In this document: one piece after another, positions 27,828 through 40,590 of the stretch | Position numbering within the stretch: position 1 is the first letter of the stretch | How the letters are laid out: each line of letters starts with the position of its first letter | Source: Spironucleus salmonicida | Taxonomy: Eukaryota; Fornicata; Diplomonadida; Hexamitidae | Assembly (NCBI GenBank): GCA_000497125.2 | Contig: CM035317.1 | Coordinates: 70,001 to 134,000, forward strand | Direction: 5' to 3' | Length of the DNA: 64,000 nt | Translations under genes and position numbers: made by a program | The notes under the pieces: generated by a model | Seen by the model: only the letters and a program-made list of their open reading frames with translations | What the model was told of the DNA's origin: nothing | Database searches by the model: none

Positions 27828-28846
27828 ATACCAGTTATAAAATATCGTTTAATGCGTTCAATAGCTTGTATGGTACTCGTATATTAAATTGCTCACTATC
27901 CAACCATCATGAACTCAGTTTTCTTAGACTGTGATGTTATACAAATATAAAGTGCCGAAATCAAGACTATAATCCGATGATCGATTCTGTATCCAAAATT
28001 TAGATAGCATCATACAATTCTACATATAGAACGGGCACCCGATTTGGAACATGCAAAACTATATATTCTGATTGGTGCAGCTGCACACAAGTAGTTCTGA
28101 TGATCAATAAAATTAATAGTAATATAAATAATGCCTTCATATTTATTAATATACTTATATATCAAACTACATCATCTTTTCACTTTGGATGTTCGTATGT
28201 TGTCTGGCGAATATTGCATGGTCCAGATTGCTACGTATATAAAGGTGCTCATCCATTATAGAAAATACATGGTATATTCTTTGACTAAATCCCAAGAGGT
28301 TAATAAGAGCAAGTGTCCTATTTATACTACACACGTGGAAAAGTTACAAAGTCCTGGGTGCCGTCAGACGTCGTTACATCAAGCTAAAAATTCGGGAGGC
28401 AGATATGTGTAAGGGGTGAGCAGACTACATAGGCTCAGCATGTATTATGCGACCACGGCATATGGTTCTGATGGCTAGAGGGCATGATGTGGGCTCCATC
28501 GATTTTGAATAAAATACACAGGACTTCCTGCTATATAGCAATCTTGTAAAGCCTGGTGGAGGGATGGAAGGGGGAATGGTTGGAATAAAACGAAAAATGG
28601 AAAGTAAATGAAAATGGATCGGGATCGTGCTGAAATTCCGCAGCGGGCACCTAGTCATACTCTAAAAGATGAGGGTCGTGAAATGTTGTGAGATTCCAAA
28701 ATGGGATCTAGCATGCCGATAAGTGGATTCCAGACTGAGAGTACCCAATATTTCTATATTTAGTCTGTCTTGGAAGTTTACAGCTGCTTCTAGAGCGTCC
28801 ATTATCGCCTTCTCGACCTATATTTAGCAACATCATTAAACTTTCG
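27392..28846. other. Palindrome B core between the two CRMP-C genes
   Basis: This contains the CRMP-C 3' flanks (in both arms) and the unique 583-base spacer 27828-28410. The spacer and flanks contain short open frames, for example 28131-28412 plus and 27580-27813 plus, but they resemble nothing known, and those in the arms run across both strands. I cannot support a gene. Confidence 0.5.
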
Positions 28847-30119
28847 TCACTCCTACATCCCTGCAGACTGCTCTTCAGTCGCAGATGCCGCTTTAGACTT
28901 CTTCATATACCAGAAAATACCACCTACAAGCATACCTACAACTAGCAGGACCGCGATCACGATGCCGGCAACAGCACCACCTGAGAGTTTGTTAGATTCC
29001 GCCTCGCCACGTATGAAGCACAACGAGCCAACCTGCTCGGCATCATCTGTGCAGGTCGAGCATACTTCGTTTTCGAGCTTGTACCCAACCATGCATGCTC
29101 CACACTTGTTGGTGTTCTAGCTATCGCAGGAGGCGCAGTTGCTAGCGGCCCCACACTTACAATCGGTGATCTGGTCGAGCCCGCCGCAGTTGGCCGCACT
29201 TCCATTCACGCACGCGTTACCATTGGTCAGCTCACTACAATTTGCCTAGCAGGTCTGGTTGATGGTCATCTGGTGCCCATCCTCACAGGTATCGCAGACA
29301 TCTGTACTCTGAGAACAGGTTTTGCACTTCGCCTCGCATTTTATGCAGATAGCTTTCATCATTATATATCCCTCGACGCACACGGAACAGGAGTCGTCCA
29401 TCGCCTTCTTGTACCCAGCTACGCAGGTGCCACATTTTACGGCTTCGCCGCTATCACATGTCGCGCAGTGGACGGCAACATTACACTGGCATTGCTCGGT
29501 AGTGTTATCCTTGCAGGCAGCGCAGGCCCCATCCTTGATAAAAAAGTTATCTTTGCAGATCTGGCACACGTCCTTGTTATCCGCGCAGTTTGCGCAGCCA
29601 TCAGGGCACGCTTGGCACTCTTAGCCCTACAAGACGAATCCTGCGATGCAGCTTCTACAGGTGCTAACCATCCCTGCACAGGTAGCGCAGTTGCTCGTAC
29701 AGTCCTTGCATATTGTGTCGCATACCTGGTTCATGGAGCAGGAATTGTCATCCACCGTACATTTCTTCTCGCATTTGCCATCCGTGATCTCATAGCCGTC
29801 CTTGCATTCCGTGCAGGCGTCCTTGCTCACGGAGCAGGTCTTGCAGTTCCTATCCGCGCATGCCACGCAGGTCTCGCTACCGGCCGACCCGGACTTGAAA
29901 AATCCCGGCAGGCACGACTGGCACGGGGAGGCGCCATCCGGGTCAAAATTGTTGACGCAGGTGGCACACTTGGCCATGCTGTCCGAGTCGCAGGTCGTGC
30001 AGTTCGGCATGGACCCGCAGGTGCAGGCCTCAGTTTGCGAGGGAGTACAGGCGGTGCAGGCGCCTCCCCCCAGAATGTATCCGTTGGCACAGGACGTGCA
30101 GGTACTAGCACTATCACAA
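28411..30119. repeat. Palindrome B, right arm
   Basis: This is the inverted partner of 26119-27827. It stops inside the CRMP-C coding sequence at about codon 206 of the intact gene, marking the end of the shared tract. Confidence 0.93.
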
Positions 30120-30736
30120 ACGCTGCAGTTTGGTTGGCAGGCAGTACATATTTTGGGATTGCCAGAGCTCTCAAAGAAGCCGACCTTGCATTTAGAGCAT
30201 TGTGGGGTAGAGTTCAAATCGAAGCCTCCAAAACAGGCTCCACAAGAATCAATATCACCACCACAAAAGAGACAATTTTTAGCATTATCGCAAACACACG
30301 GAATCGGTTGGTCGCCTGCACAGGTTTGGCAGACCCCTGCAGCCATGATGTTCCCGTTTGCGCAAATGCCACATTTAGTCTATCCTGAATCGCAGGTGGA
30401 GCAGTTTACGGCAGTTCCGCAAGTGCAATTTTTGGTTGCACCCGCGAAGCACATTGTACATTCATTGCCATTAAGAGCATTTCCACTGACACATTCTGAG
30501 CAGTTAGTAGCAGATCCAGAGCACTTAGCACATTTTTCATTACATTTTACGCAAGAGGTGTTGCTTGAAAAGGTGCCATCTGGGCATGTTAAACACTTAT
30601 CTGAATCACCTGCGGAACAGGTGAGGCATGAGTCGTGGCATGGAATGCAGTCCGTTGGAAAATTTGTTGCATCGGCGGGACAGTAAGTTTTCTCAGGGCA
30701 TGAAGTGTCCGCAGCTGCAGCGCATTGGGACGTCAT
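28847..30736 (-). CDS. Cysteine-rich membrane protein CRMP-C, copy 2 (intact)
   Basis: This encodes 629 residues, continuous in the TGA-only code, starting MTSQCAAAADTSCPEKTYC. The ectodomain repeats CxxC, NCSTCDSG and GY modules. The segment before the membrane contains NKLSGGAVAG; the membrane helix lies at about residues 586-610, followed by the tail MKKSKAASATEEQSAGMQE. TAG codons encode Gln in the second half, including codon 629. No signal peptide is visible. It faces the decayed copy across palindrome B, with which it shares its last two thirds almost exactly. It may act as donor or recipient in gene conversion (inference). Confidence 0.9.
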
Positions 30737-31943
30737 TTGGAGCGTAATGATTCATGACAATTATTCTGATAAAATAAAATAATAAGTTTTGATGTTTTAT
30801 TGTTTTTTGAAGATAATTGATTTGCGTATTTTTAGTAGTAGATATATATGCGGTAATTTGATTAAAAAAACCTAGAATTATTAAAAATATGATAACAATA
30901 TAAAAGTTATTAATAATAGAAATGATATGTAAAGTGTAATATGATATTAATTTGATATAAATTATTTTGGATTAAAAGTAATAATTTATAATATAAAAAT
31001 GAAGTTTCTAGATAAAACAATATTTATAATAAATAGAAATAGTATTATTATATAATTTTATACAAATATTTTGAGATTAAATGTTAAAAATTAAAGAATA
31101 AATATTATCTGTATCATGAAAATAATAAATATATTCATCTAGATCTATGTGTAATACAAAGATACTAGGGAATCGAATATATATAGTAATGGTATCGATA
31201 GTAAGTAAATACTGCAGGTTATATATATTCAGTTTAGAGTCCATATTAGCAATACTAGTCATTCATTTTCTTGCTAAGATGATTGTATAGCGAAATTAAT
31301 TGTAACAAGATAACAGAAAACGTTGTAATTTAGATAATAATTATGATATATTAATGTATATATAAGTTGAATGAATTCTTTTGGGGAACATAAATTATTA
31401 GAATTCTACAAACTATTTCATAATATCTAGTTTGCTACCACTATGAAATTTCTTACCAATTCTTATTCTTACATTATATTATACGAAAAAATAGTGATTT
31501 AGGTTTAGAAATATGAACATTATCATGAATTATATATGATTTATATGTATTGAGAAGAGAAATTTATTATAATCTATTAATGTTACGAATAAATTTAGAA
31601 CTTAGGGAGATTTTCTGTATTTTTATGTGGATTACTTATCAATCTATTCTAGAAATATAGTCCAAGCCAAATAAATATTTAGATTAACAGCATAAATAAC
31701 TTTTATTAAATTTAAAGAAATGCATTATTGTACATCAAAATCTTTCACTTCTAACAATTAAAAGGAAATTGCTTTAAATTGTTCTAGTATAAATTAGATT
31801 CTGCAATCTTCGATTTATCTAAGTATTTCATAGTTCTTTAGAATAGAGAAGTTAAGTAGTCCTCCTAGTCGCAAATATAATATAATTATTGATTATTCTG
31901 AAGATGTAAAATATATTAATTAATTACTAGTGTATATGAATTA
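30737..31943. other. AT-rich gap, no gene recognised
   Basis: 1.2 kb of AT-rich DNA separates CRMP-C copy 2 from the thioesterase-like gene. The open segment at 31077-31262 (minus) is short and low in complexity. Confidence 0.6.
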
Positions 31944-32789
31944 TCAGTCAGTTCTCAAGTACGGGACAAGTCTGTTTACAATAAAGTCGTCATTATACTT
32001 GTAGTCTCCATGATGTAATTCTGTCTCTTCAAAGAATACTCTGTTCTGTTCGACCATGGATTTTAACCCGAAAGTATCCTATTTATATTCATCACGTTCG
32101 TGGTAAAGTTAAACTTCTGCATCAGTGCCTGCCTTCCATGTACCAAAGAATGCGCTCTACCATGGGGTAATAACCTCATCTGTAGAACCCCCGAACAACA
32201 CAATTTTGTCAACAGACATGAAGTTTGCCTTTCTTTGCGGATCATAGTCACGGATATTATCGAGTAAGGGGAGGGATCTCGCCTTCTTAGTGTACGATTT
32301 TAATTTGTATGGATTTCTCCAGTATTGAGAAGGACCAAGATTTGACTGGGTAAAGCCTTTGTACTACATGTAGAACATAAATCTTTAGACAAATTTAGGC
32401 AGATACTAACCTTAACACTCAGATTTTACTCCACAAAAGAAACCACCCTGAGGCCCTGAGAGGGAGATAAATCTGACCATTGGGGCCATCTCGTGGTTAT
32501 GCTGCTCTAACAAAGCTCTCATTAGGTAAGCACCTTAGTTGTGACCAACTCCAATATATCCCCTTGATGTAACATTGTGTTTGGTGATGCATTCTGCAAG
32601 AAGATTAACCTATTAGGCCACTTCCATAAAAATAGAGTCCCATTCACCATTTCCGATTTCACAGTTGATTACAGTCGTTTATGGCATCTCTTTTTCTATA
32701 ACTTATTTCATATGGGACATATAGTGGGCAGACGAATCAAACCCGTGAATAAGTACTATTGGATACTACGCTAGGAGGATACCAAGCAT
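31944..32789 (-). CDS. Palmitoyl-protein thioesterase-like protein, nucleophile Ser replaced by Asn
   Basis: This 281-residue protein resembles PPT1, the lysosomal enzyme that removes palmitate from cysteines of proteins. It shows a short hydrophobic start (MLGILLA), the strand IVLIHGFDSS, the elbow region GVGHNQGAYLMR, SLSGPQGGFFCG, the FGGSTDEVITPW block with the likely acid Asp, the GLKSMVEQNRVFF segment and the likely His in ELHHGDY. In active members the elbow is GxSxG; here residue 84 is Asn (AAC), where the sister gene at 52886 has Ser (AGT). The frame is otherwise intact with TAA/TAG as Gln and TGA stop. It may be a catalytically dead but maintained paralogue. Confidence 0.85.
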
Positions 32790-33710
32790 TTTCTAAATAG
32801 TAAACTTTGTTATTATGTCAGTGGTATCATATTAATTATTAGTAGAGTATAATATTTATACTTAAACTTAAGACTAGGTACAGTATCTGGATAATATATT
32901 GTAAAGTATGGATAAATTATTTACTTTATTTTGAGAAATATTTTTACAATTTTAACTTTTATCATGAAACTAACGATACATTTACTCAGCATTAGTCTAA
33001 TGAAATTAATAAAATTATATTACTGGCTATATGTTTATTATACTTTACGTTTAAAATTATTTTTGTTAGTATTACCAATGATACATACTCTTCCTGTTAT
33101 CTTATTTTTAAGTTGTGTTCTAATATTGTTAATCGGTAGTCTTTTTATTTTATATGTGTTATTGTTAGAATATATTTATTAAACTAAAGCTTAAAATAAT
33201 AACATTTATGTCATTTTATATATTTACATGTTTGCAGATAATTTAATCACAAAATGGTAAAATCCGGAGTAAATTCAACATATTGTCTTATCTTTTATAT
33301 AACTATTAAGATATAATTTTGAGTAATAAATATAATCACAATTTATATAGAAAATATAATATAGTCGGATACAATATATAAATTGTATAATTTGCATAAT
33401 TCTTAAATGTATACTACTAGCGTCAGAATTATAAAACTATTGTCATTTTATTTCACTTGTAAAACAATTAAAAAAAACATTTAATTTCGGAAAGAGATAT
33501 CTTATAGTTAGTAATAATGTTAATAGAATTTTATCACATTCCGGCCAATAAAATACATTAATTGTAGATTCTGATATATAACATTTATTTTTAATAATAT
33601 ATGCTGCTATTATATTCATTGTGATGCACTAACTATTTTATTACGCCAGATTTGAAGGATATATTTAGAAATTATTAGTTAATCATGATAATGTTTTTAT
33701 ATAAGAATAA
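31944..33710. repeat. Inverted repeat D, left arm (thioesterase gene plus upstream region)
   Basis: This pairs with about 51965-53731 (coordinate sum 85675 over the coding region, shifted by one base further out by an indel in a poly-A run near 33470). The coding part is clearly diverged, but the upstream noncoding part, 32790 to about 33690, is almost identical in both arms. Confidence 0.88.
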
Positions 33711-36005
33711 AAATATTTACTTAACATAATTCTTACGAGATGATAAATTATTATTTACTAAGATTTTATTTTGTAAATTATTAATTTCACAAAATACTTT
33801 CTTATTTGTAGTGAAAATTTAATATATAATAATTTAAATTAATTATATAATGATTAATATTATTATATGTCCCATGAGCTCATAAAATAATTAACATAAT
33901 AAATTTTATTTAAAATAAAGTTTCTTCTATAGTGTTATAAAATATAGCATAACTCTTAATAAATATTGTATATAATCCAAATAATTTATATTAAACTTAA
34001 GTTATTTATATTTTCGAAATTGTATTACCAAGTACATATGGTATACTCTTATTAAATTAGATATGTTTATTCATCGCAGCGCTGAACACAATAAAATGTT
34101 AAAGAATTCTTAGTTTTATATGCACATTTTTGTTTTCTAAATAATTTCACATTTAAGATCAATTTATAATGATAACTACGACAAATTTGAGTATCAATAC
34201 ATTAAAATATTAATAATTTATATATAATTTTATAAATTATTAAACTAGTAATGGATAATTGATATTCTGTTAATCCGCTTCTATAATTAGCATCGATTCA
34301 CTAACTATTATTATGTTATGCGAAATATCATAACTCGATATTTTGAAAATTTTCAATTATATTATTATAAAATTTCAATAAACTTTGATTTAATTGCTTG
34401 TAAAGTAAAAATTATAAGATTAACTGCATAAAAACTGTATATTTTTATATGATTAATATTAAGTTTTAGTTTACGAATGGTATTACATAGCCATTAAAGG
34501 AAATTGTAATTAAAATAGGCTAGAAGTAAATAATATTAATTGAATATAAAATGATACTTATAGATTTACTAGTAAGATGGTTATCAAAAGTAGTAGCTTC
34601 ATTTATATTTATTTCTAAATCAATATACATATATATAATATTTCATTTAAAGTAATGCGATTTTAGTAATATAATTATTATATTTATTACTGGTTGTAAT
34701 TTAAATTTAATGTATTATTTATTTAAATTCTGATTATAAATATTCTTAGAGGAATACTTCTGGAAATATTTATAATCTAAGAATACCATACAACTGATAA
34801 TTAATAAACTAAATTAAAGCTATTTCTTACAATTGCATTCACATTTTTATACCAGTTAAATAAGTTTGATAATATTAGTTTTTAATAACAATTTTTCTTA
34901 ATGATTAATATTTTTATTATCAAATTCATGTTTAAGTATTATATAAGAAATATATACTCCATAGTTAATTGGAAAAATTATTATAAAATTAATGATATTC
35001 TTAGAATTTATGTTTAATGATAAAGAATCACATAATTAGGAATAATTTATTATTAACATATTTTTTGAAAATAAGCATTCATATAATTATTTAATATATA
35101 ATTAAGATTATAAATAAGTTTATTGCAAAAATATTATACTTAAAACAAATTAAAGGATAAAATGTTCTAAAATATTATGATTAATTAGTTTGCATTGCCT
35201 AAAGATAAATTTTTAACGACAAATCCCATAACTATATCAAGTAACTGTACTTATTCGCTGTTAATAATAATTTATTATTTCAAGAATTGATAGGATATAT
35301 CTGAATATTTATTAAACTTTAAATTCACTGCATCAAAGTTTTAAAGCAGTATTTTTCAATATTTTAATAGCGATCACAAGAATATATGGAGAAAGGAAAT
35401 ATAATTATAAATTTGGAAATAGTTTTAACTGTCTTAAGTGTAATATTGTTATAACTATACTAGAATTTTTGTACTTAATAAATATTTCAAATAAGTAAAC
35501 AAAAATTAATCAAAATCTACTATCAACCTAGATTAATCTGATAAAATATTATATCTCAAAAATAAGCGTGTACCAACCCATCCTTAATTATAATAAACCA
35601 AGTTTAACTACCTTTCATTATAAATATCGTTTCATATATAAACTTTACCAATAAGTATTCTATCCTTAAAAAATTACCAGCTAGGCCTTCATTTACTAAT
35701 ATTTTTATATAAACCTAAGCAATAACTAAATTTTAACCATAAATTACTAAATTTGCTAAAGTCGTCATTTACCAAATTATTCTTTTTACCTATTACTTAC
35801 AAAAATTTATTATTATAAACATATAATATTAAGTATATTTTTGCTACTCGAAAAATTATTTGCTGAATTACGCAGCATTAGTCGAATACTATTGAAGAAA
35901 ATACTATATTACCTTATGATATGTGTAATAAAGCTAATCTATATAACACCAAAAATAAGGAATTTCCTGCAAGTAGCCGTACCAAGTCTCCGAACTACCT
36001 CTAAA
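33711..36005. other. 2.3 kb AT-rich region, no gene recognised
   Basis: The sequence is extremely AT-rich, with no protein-like frame, RNA gene or repeat array that I can support. Confidence 0.6.
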
Positions 36006-36293
36006 TTTTCACAGAATACACTGTGCAGGACACTTACGGAAACCTCCAGAGTAGGCTCTCCTGAGACTTATACAATGATAGAACCGACTTTCCAGGCCCA
36101 TCGTAGTTTGCGCACCGTACGCGCATACTAATTACACTTTCTGCAAGGGAATTTGATGCAGTTCGTGCCTTGTTGGCTACCATCCCAAGGGCGGAAAACC
36201 ATTCAAGAAGATTATCTATTAAGAGTTTCACAACGACCAGCTCTGCGATTGACCGAAATTGCCTCGGGGATGACCTGAAACTACAAGAACTTC
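36006..36293 (+). pseudogene. Degraded CRMP-like sequence upstream of CRMP-A copy 3
   Basis: This region has higher GC than the desert before it. One frame contains CSSCLVGYHPKGG, typical of CRMP modules, but it is broken by TGA codons and frame changes. A TGA in the frame of the following gene lies just before 36294. It is probably the remains of the N-terminal half of a CRMP. Confidence 0.45.
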
Positions 36294-37583
36294 ATGATTC
36301 AGAAATGCAGGATCTGTGGCAAAAAGGCTCTAGTAAGCTGCATAGATTGCACGAGAATTCCTGAAGGAAAATTCTGTAACTGCTATCACTCGCGAACTTA
36401 GAATTGCCTAGCCTGTAACTAAATAACTGGCAACTGTTCTAATTGCCTGTAGGGGTATTTTCCAGCCAAAAATGGGGAGAAGTGCATCCGTAACGGAACC
36501 TGCCTGGTAACACAGGACTGCGGTCTGAACCAGTTCTGCTAGGGCTCCAAGTGCGTTAAAGGGGATCTGGCGCACCCGGTCTCCTGCGGCGAGCTGCTGA
36601 ACTGCACGTCCTGCGTTTCGCCGTTCTTCTGCCTGAGGTGCAGCGGCGACTACCACCTCGGGGAGGACCTGAAGTGCCTCACGCCTCGCTGTGAGACGCT
36701 TGGGCTGAACCAGTACTGCAAAGACGTCAACGTCCCCGCAGCGTGCCCTGGCCCGTTCGCGTGCAGGTGCCCGAACCAGAGAGACCACTGCGCGACCTGC
36801 GATTCCGACGGCTGTGCGACCTGTCTGGCTGGGTTCGCACTGAGCAAGCACGGCTGTACGCGGAACGTGTGCACGTCCTCGGCTGACTGCCTCTTCGGCA
36901 GCTTCTGCGCCGAGAAGGGCTGTCAGGGCTGCGAGAGCATCGGTAGCGGCGGGTACTGCAACTGCGGTGCGCTGGTGCAGAACTGCGCGCTCTGCAGCGA
37001 CGGCGTATGCCTGAAGTGCTAGCACGGCTCGTAGCTGACCCAGGGCTACTGCGTGATCACGGACTCATCCGACGGCGCGGTGGACGTGAAGCTGATGATA
37101 GAGATTTCGGTTGCTATCATTATCGTCGTGATCGGCGTCACTCTCATCATCCTGTTCGTGATATTTAAGAAGTACTCGCCTAAGCAAAATGGGTTCGAAA
37201 AGATGGAATCCAAACTTAGCGTATCTGATAATATGATGTGCAATTAATACAAGCGAACTTTAGATTTAAGCTTGAGTAGTAAAGAAGATAATTATAGCTC
37301 TCTAGTAATATAGTGCTAGGTGGGTTGTTTGTAAGTTTTATTTATCTAATGGCGAAAATTATATTTCATAAAGACAATAAATTATTATAATTATTAACAA
37401 TCACTTCTTAAATCTATAGATTGCAACTGGATACAAAGTAATTAAATATAACTTTATAGAATTGAATTAAAATATCATAAAATTATGAATTACAATGATT
37501 ATAGATTTCAATCATTGCAACATAAATCCTAGTTACGTGGAAGAAACTTTCACAAAAAATAAAAGTATTTTAAAATTAGCTGA
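36294..37583 (+). CDS. CRMP-A copy 3, N-terminally truncated chimera with a different tail
   Basis: The frame starts MIQKCRICGKKALVSC after an upstream TGA. From 36323 it is nearly identical to CRMP-A copy 4, through the cysteine-rich part and membrane segment, to 37200. There the tail switches to a different but homologous sequence (LSVSDNMMCNQ, then TLDLSLSSKED and SSLV). In copies 1 and 2 the corresponding SSTLV motif is followed within a few codons by TGA; here the corresponding codon is TGC (37314-37316), and the frame runs on through AT-rich DNA to TGA at 37581-37583. This looks like a recombinant gene with lost stop and lost N-terminus; whether it is expressed is unknown. Confidence 0.5.
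36323..37200. repeat. Palindrome C, left arm
   Basis: This 0.88 kb block pairs with 38478-39355 (coordinate sum 75678). Both edges fall inside CRMP-A coding sequence. Copies 3 and 4 share several substitutions that distinguish them from copies 1 and 2, so they form a sister pair. Confidence 0.9.
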
Positions 37584-38361
37584 CAGACTCAAATAAATAT
37601 CACATTATAATTAAACACAATGAATTGGTTACCAAAATATGAATCAGCAAAAATCTATTTCATAATTCCATTTCAATATTTAAACGAAGAATTATTAAGC
37701 AACTCATATATACTATAATATTATTATATATAATTTACTATATTATAACTAATTATATGAATAAATCTAATGAAATTAGCGCTTAGCCTAGATTGTGATG
37801 ACTGTATTATTAAAAAAATATTATTTATGGAATAAAGTTTCATGCATGCTTCAATAATTTTATTTTATTTATTATATCAATTTATTTAATTGAATTAATA
37901 CTAATTTTGAACTGATAAAAATAAAAACGAATAATTTGGTTCTTTAGCAGTCATAATTACTCAAGCTGTTAAAATTCAATCTAAGAATCGTTATTTATTA
38001 ATGTATTACACATTAATAGAAAATATATTTAATATTTTATGCAACTAAATCTGGATAACATAGGAATAATATGTTGTGAAATTTGTAAATTAATAAATGG
38101 TAAATTATATATTTTATATATTATTATATAATATTTTATATTAATTGAGGAAAATTTACGAAACTAATAACATTTTTTTTCTGATACATTAACAAATCAT
38201 ACACACAGCTTATGAATAAAGTCTTTATAAACTATTGTATATAATTTAACTATAATTTAATATTTAGACGCACTTAGACATTAAAATATGTATGTATAAT
38301 AGTGAGGTTAGGTGTTAAACTCAGTTAGTAAATTATATAATAAATATTAATTATAAGTTTA
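37584..38361. other. AT-rich spacer of palindrome C
   Basis: This AT-rich sequence lies between the tails of two facing CRMP-A copies. No gene recognised. Confidence 0.6.
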
Positions 38362-39654
38362 TCATTATTCAACGAGAGTGCTAGAACCTTCATCATTATG
38401 GGACAAACTAAATTCTAATGACTTATTCTGCGAATTATCCATTAGTCTCGGTGTTATTTTGTCTTATGTACCAATTTTTTCGAACCCATTTTGCTTAGGC
38501 GAGTACTTCTTAAATATCACGAACAGGATGATGAGAGTGACGCCGATCACGACGATAATGATAGCAACCGAAATCTCTATCATCAGCTTCACGTCCACCG
38601 CGCCGTCGGATGAGTCCGTGATCACGCAGTAGCCCTGGGTCAGCTACGAGCCGTGCTAGCACTTCAGGCATACGCCGTCGCTGCAGAGCGCGCAGTTCTG
38701 CACCAGCGCACCGCAGTTGCAGTACCCGCCGCTACCGATGCTCTCGCAGCCCTGACAGCCCTTCTCGGCGCAGAAGCTGCCGAAGAGGCAGTCAGCCGAG
38801 GACGTGCACACGTTCCGCGTACAGCCGTGCTTGCTCAGTGCGAACCCAGCCAGACAGGTCGCACAGCCGTCGGAATCGCAGGTCGCGCAGTGGTCTCTCT
38901 GGTTCGGGCACCTGCACGCGAACGGGCCAGGGCACGCTGCGGGGACGTTGACGTCTTTGCAGTACTGGTTCAGCCCAAGCGTCTCACAGCGAGGCGTGAG
39001 GCACTTCAGGTCCTCCCCGAGGTGGTAGTCGCCGCTGCACCTCAGGCAGAAGAACGGCGAAACGCAGGACGTGCAGTTCAGCAGCTCGCCGCAGGAGACC
39101 GGGTGCGCCAGATCCCCTTTAACGCACTTGGAGCCCTAGCAGAACTGGTTCAGACCGCAGTCCTGTGTTACCAGGCAGGTTCCGTTACGGATGCACTTCT
39201 CCCCATTTTTGGCTGGAAAATACCCCTACAGGCAATTAGAACAGTTGCCAGTTATTTAGTTACAGGCTAGGCAATTCTAAGTTCGCGAGTGATAGCAGTT
39301 ACAGAATTTTCCTTCAGGAATTCTCGTGCAATCTATGCAGCTTACTAGAGCCTTTTCGTCGCAGAAAAAACCATAAGAGCAGTCGTTACATGTCATCTTG
39401 TTGCAGTTTATATGGCCTTGTAGTTTATACCCAGTCTTGCACTGCAGACACCACATTCCTTCACAATTAAGGCAGTTGGGATTCGAGCACGCAGTACAAG
39501 TTGACGAACTGCCTTGACAGCCGGTGCCTTCTGGACAGGCACTACATGGTGAAAGGCAGTAATTGTCCACCAACTTAAAGTCCGTAGTGCACGCCTGACA
39601 TACGTAAGGGTTATTTGGGCACTCGATGCATCCTACTACATGGCAGCCTGTCAT
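38362..39654 (-). CDS. Cysteine-rich membrane protein CRMP-A, copy 4
   Basis: This 430-residue protein is closely similar to copies 1 and 2, with a few substitutions (for example LGLNQ for LELNQ), the same membrane segment and a tail ending SSTLVEQ before TGA (38362-38364). Its 5' flank is shared with copy 1. Its 3' flank differs: similarity to copies 1 and 2 ends within the last codons. No signal peptide. Confidence 0.88.
38478..39355. repeat. Palindrome C, right arm
   Basis: This is the inverted partner of 36323-37200, lying inside CRMP-A copy 4. Confidence 0.9.
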
Positions 39655-40483
39655 CTTAACTATAAAACTATATTTAAGAGAATATTATTATAATTATATA
39701 ATGTAAGATTTTCAATCGTTATTAATAATTTAATGGGTTATAGTGAAATCTAAGAAATAGAATATGTAAATATCGCAATAATAGTTAAAATTAAATATTA
39801 TATATTAAAATAATAATTTAAATTAAGTCTGCTCAGTTAGTAAAATTTAAACTAAAAATTAAGGTAGGTATTATAATTAGAAGATTGAGTGATATATAAT
39901 TTTTTATTTTCGTATACTAAGGTGATACTAAATTAAAAAGGTATATTTAATATTGTTATATAATAAATTATATAATAACTAAGATGATATTTGAATTATA
40001 AAGGTATATTAAATGCATCATTTATACCTTAATTTAATCCGAATTACACGAAACTTGCTAAATTTACAGTAAGTTTCTATATTTTTTTAAATGTTTGTTT
40101 ATACTCACTATACTGACTTAAATTACTAATGGTTATTTCAAGCTATTGCCAGATTTAAGTACTCTCGTATTAAATCTTTAAGTTAAAATATTTACAAATA
40201 CACTATTATTATATGAAACATAACTTTGGATATTTTTTTAATTCTAAAATAAAATATTTTAGTATATAATGTGAATATTAAAAGAAACTGATAAAGTAAT
40301 TTATCAAGTATTATTTAATATAACCTGTTTTTTACAGCATATATCCAATTTTTAGATTAATATGTTATACGAATATTCTATTATTTACATTCAAATAATT
40401 ATATATTTCATATAATCTAAATTTTTAATTATATAATTAAATACATTTTACTTATCAATATCATTCCAAAAAGATACTCATAC
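39655..40483. repeat. AT-rich CRMP-A upstream flank, inverted match to 1-829
   Basis: This is the 5' flank of CRMP-A copy 4 and the reverse complement of the window start with few differences. No gene seen. The next gene starts within about 10-110 bases of its end. Confidence 0.85.
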
Positions 40484-40590
40484 TACTCTGGATGTTCTAG
40501 CCAATTACCATTGAGACTGCGATATGCTCTAATGTTTATTGCCAATCATCAAATGATTGTAACGGTTTTCCATGCTATAATTGAGAGTGT

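Larger units (their letters stand above)
19861..28970. repeat. Segmental direct duplication, first unit
   Basis: Bases 19861-28970 match 54891-64000 at a constant offset of 35,030 with scattered substitutions and no net length change. The unit holds most of CRMP-B, two small ORFs, H2A, a GC-rich ORF, the decayed CRMP-C and the start of palindrome B. It runs past the window end, so its true length is unknown. Confidence 0.95.

Noticed and set aside
28131-28412. 93-residue ORF in the palindrome B spacer
   Set aside because: Mixed composition and no family resemblance; the stop is TAA, which is not a stop in this code, and the extended frame leads into the arm without a coding pattern.
29273-30388. 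371-residue plus-strand ORF and neighbouring long frames opposite CRMP-C
   Set aside because: These are antisense shadows of the intact minus-strand CRMP-C gene.
32931-33182. Hydrophobic 83-codon ORF identical in both inverted arms (also 52493-52744)
   Set aside because: Identity follows from the inverted repeat. Composition is typical of AT-rich DNA, and the extended TGA-only frame is broken between arms by a poly-A length difference near 33470.
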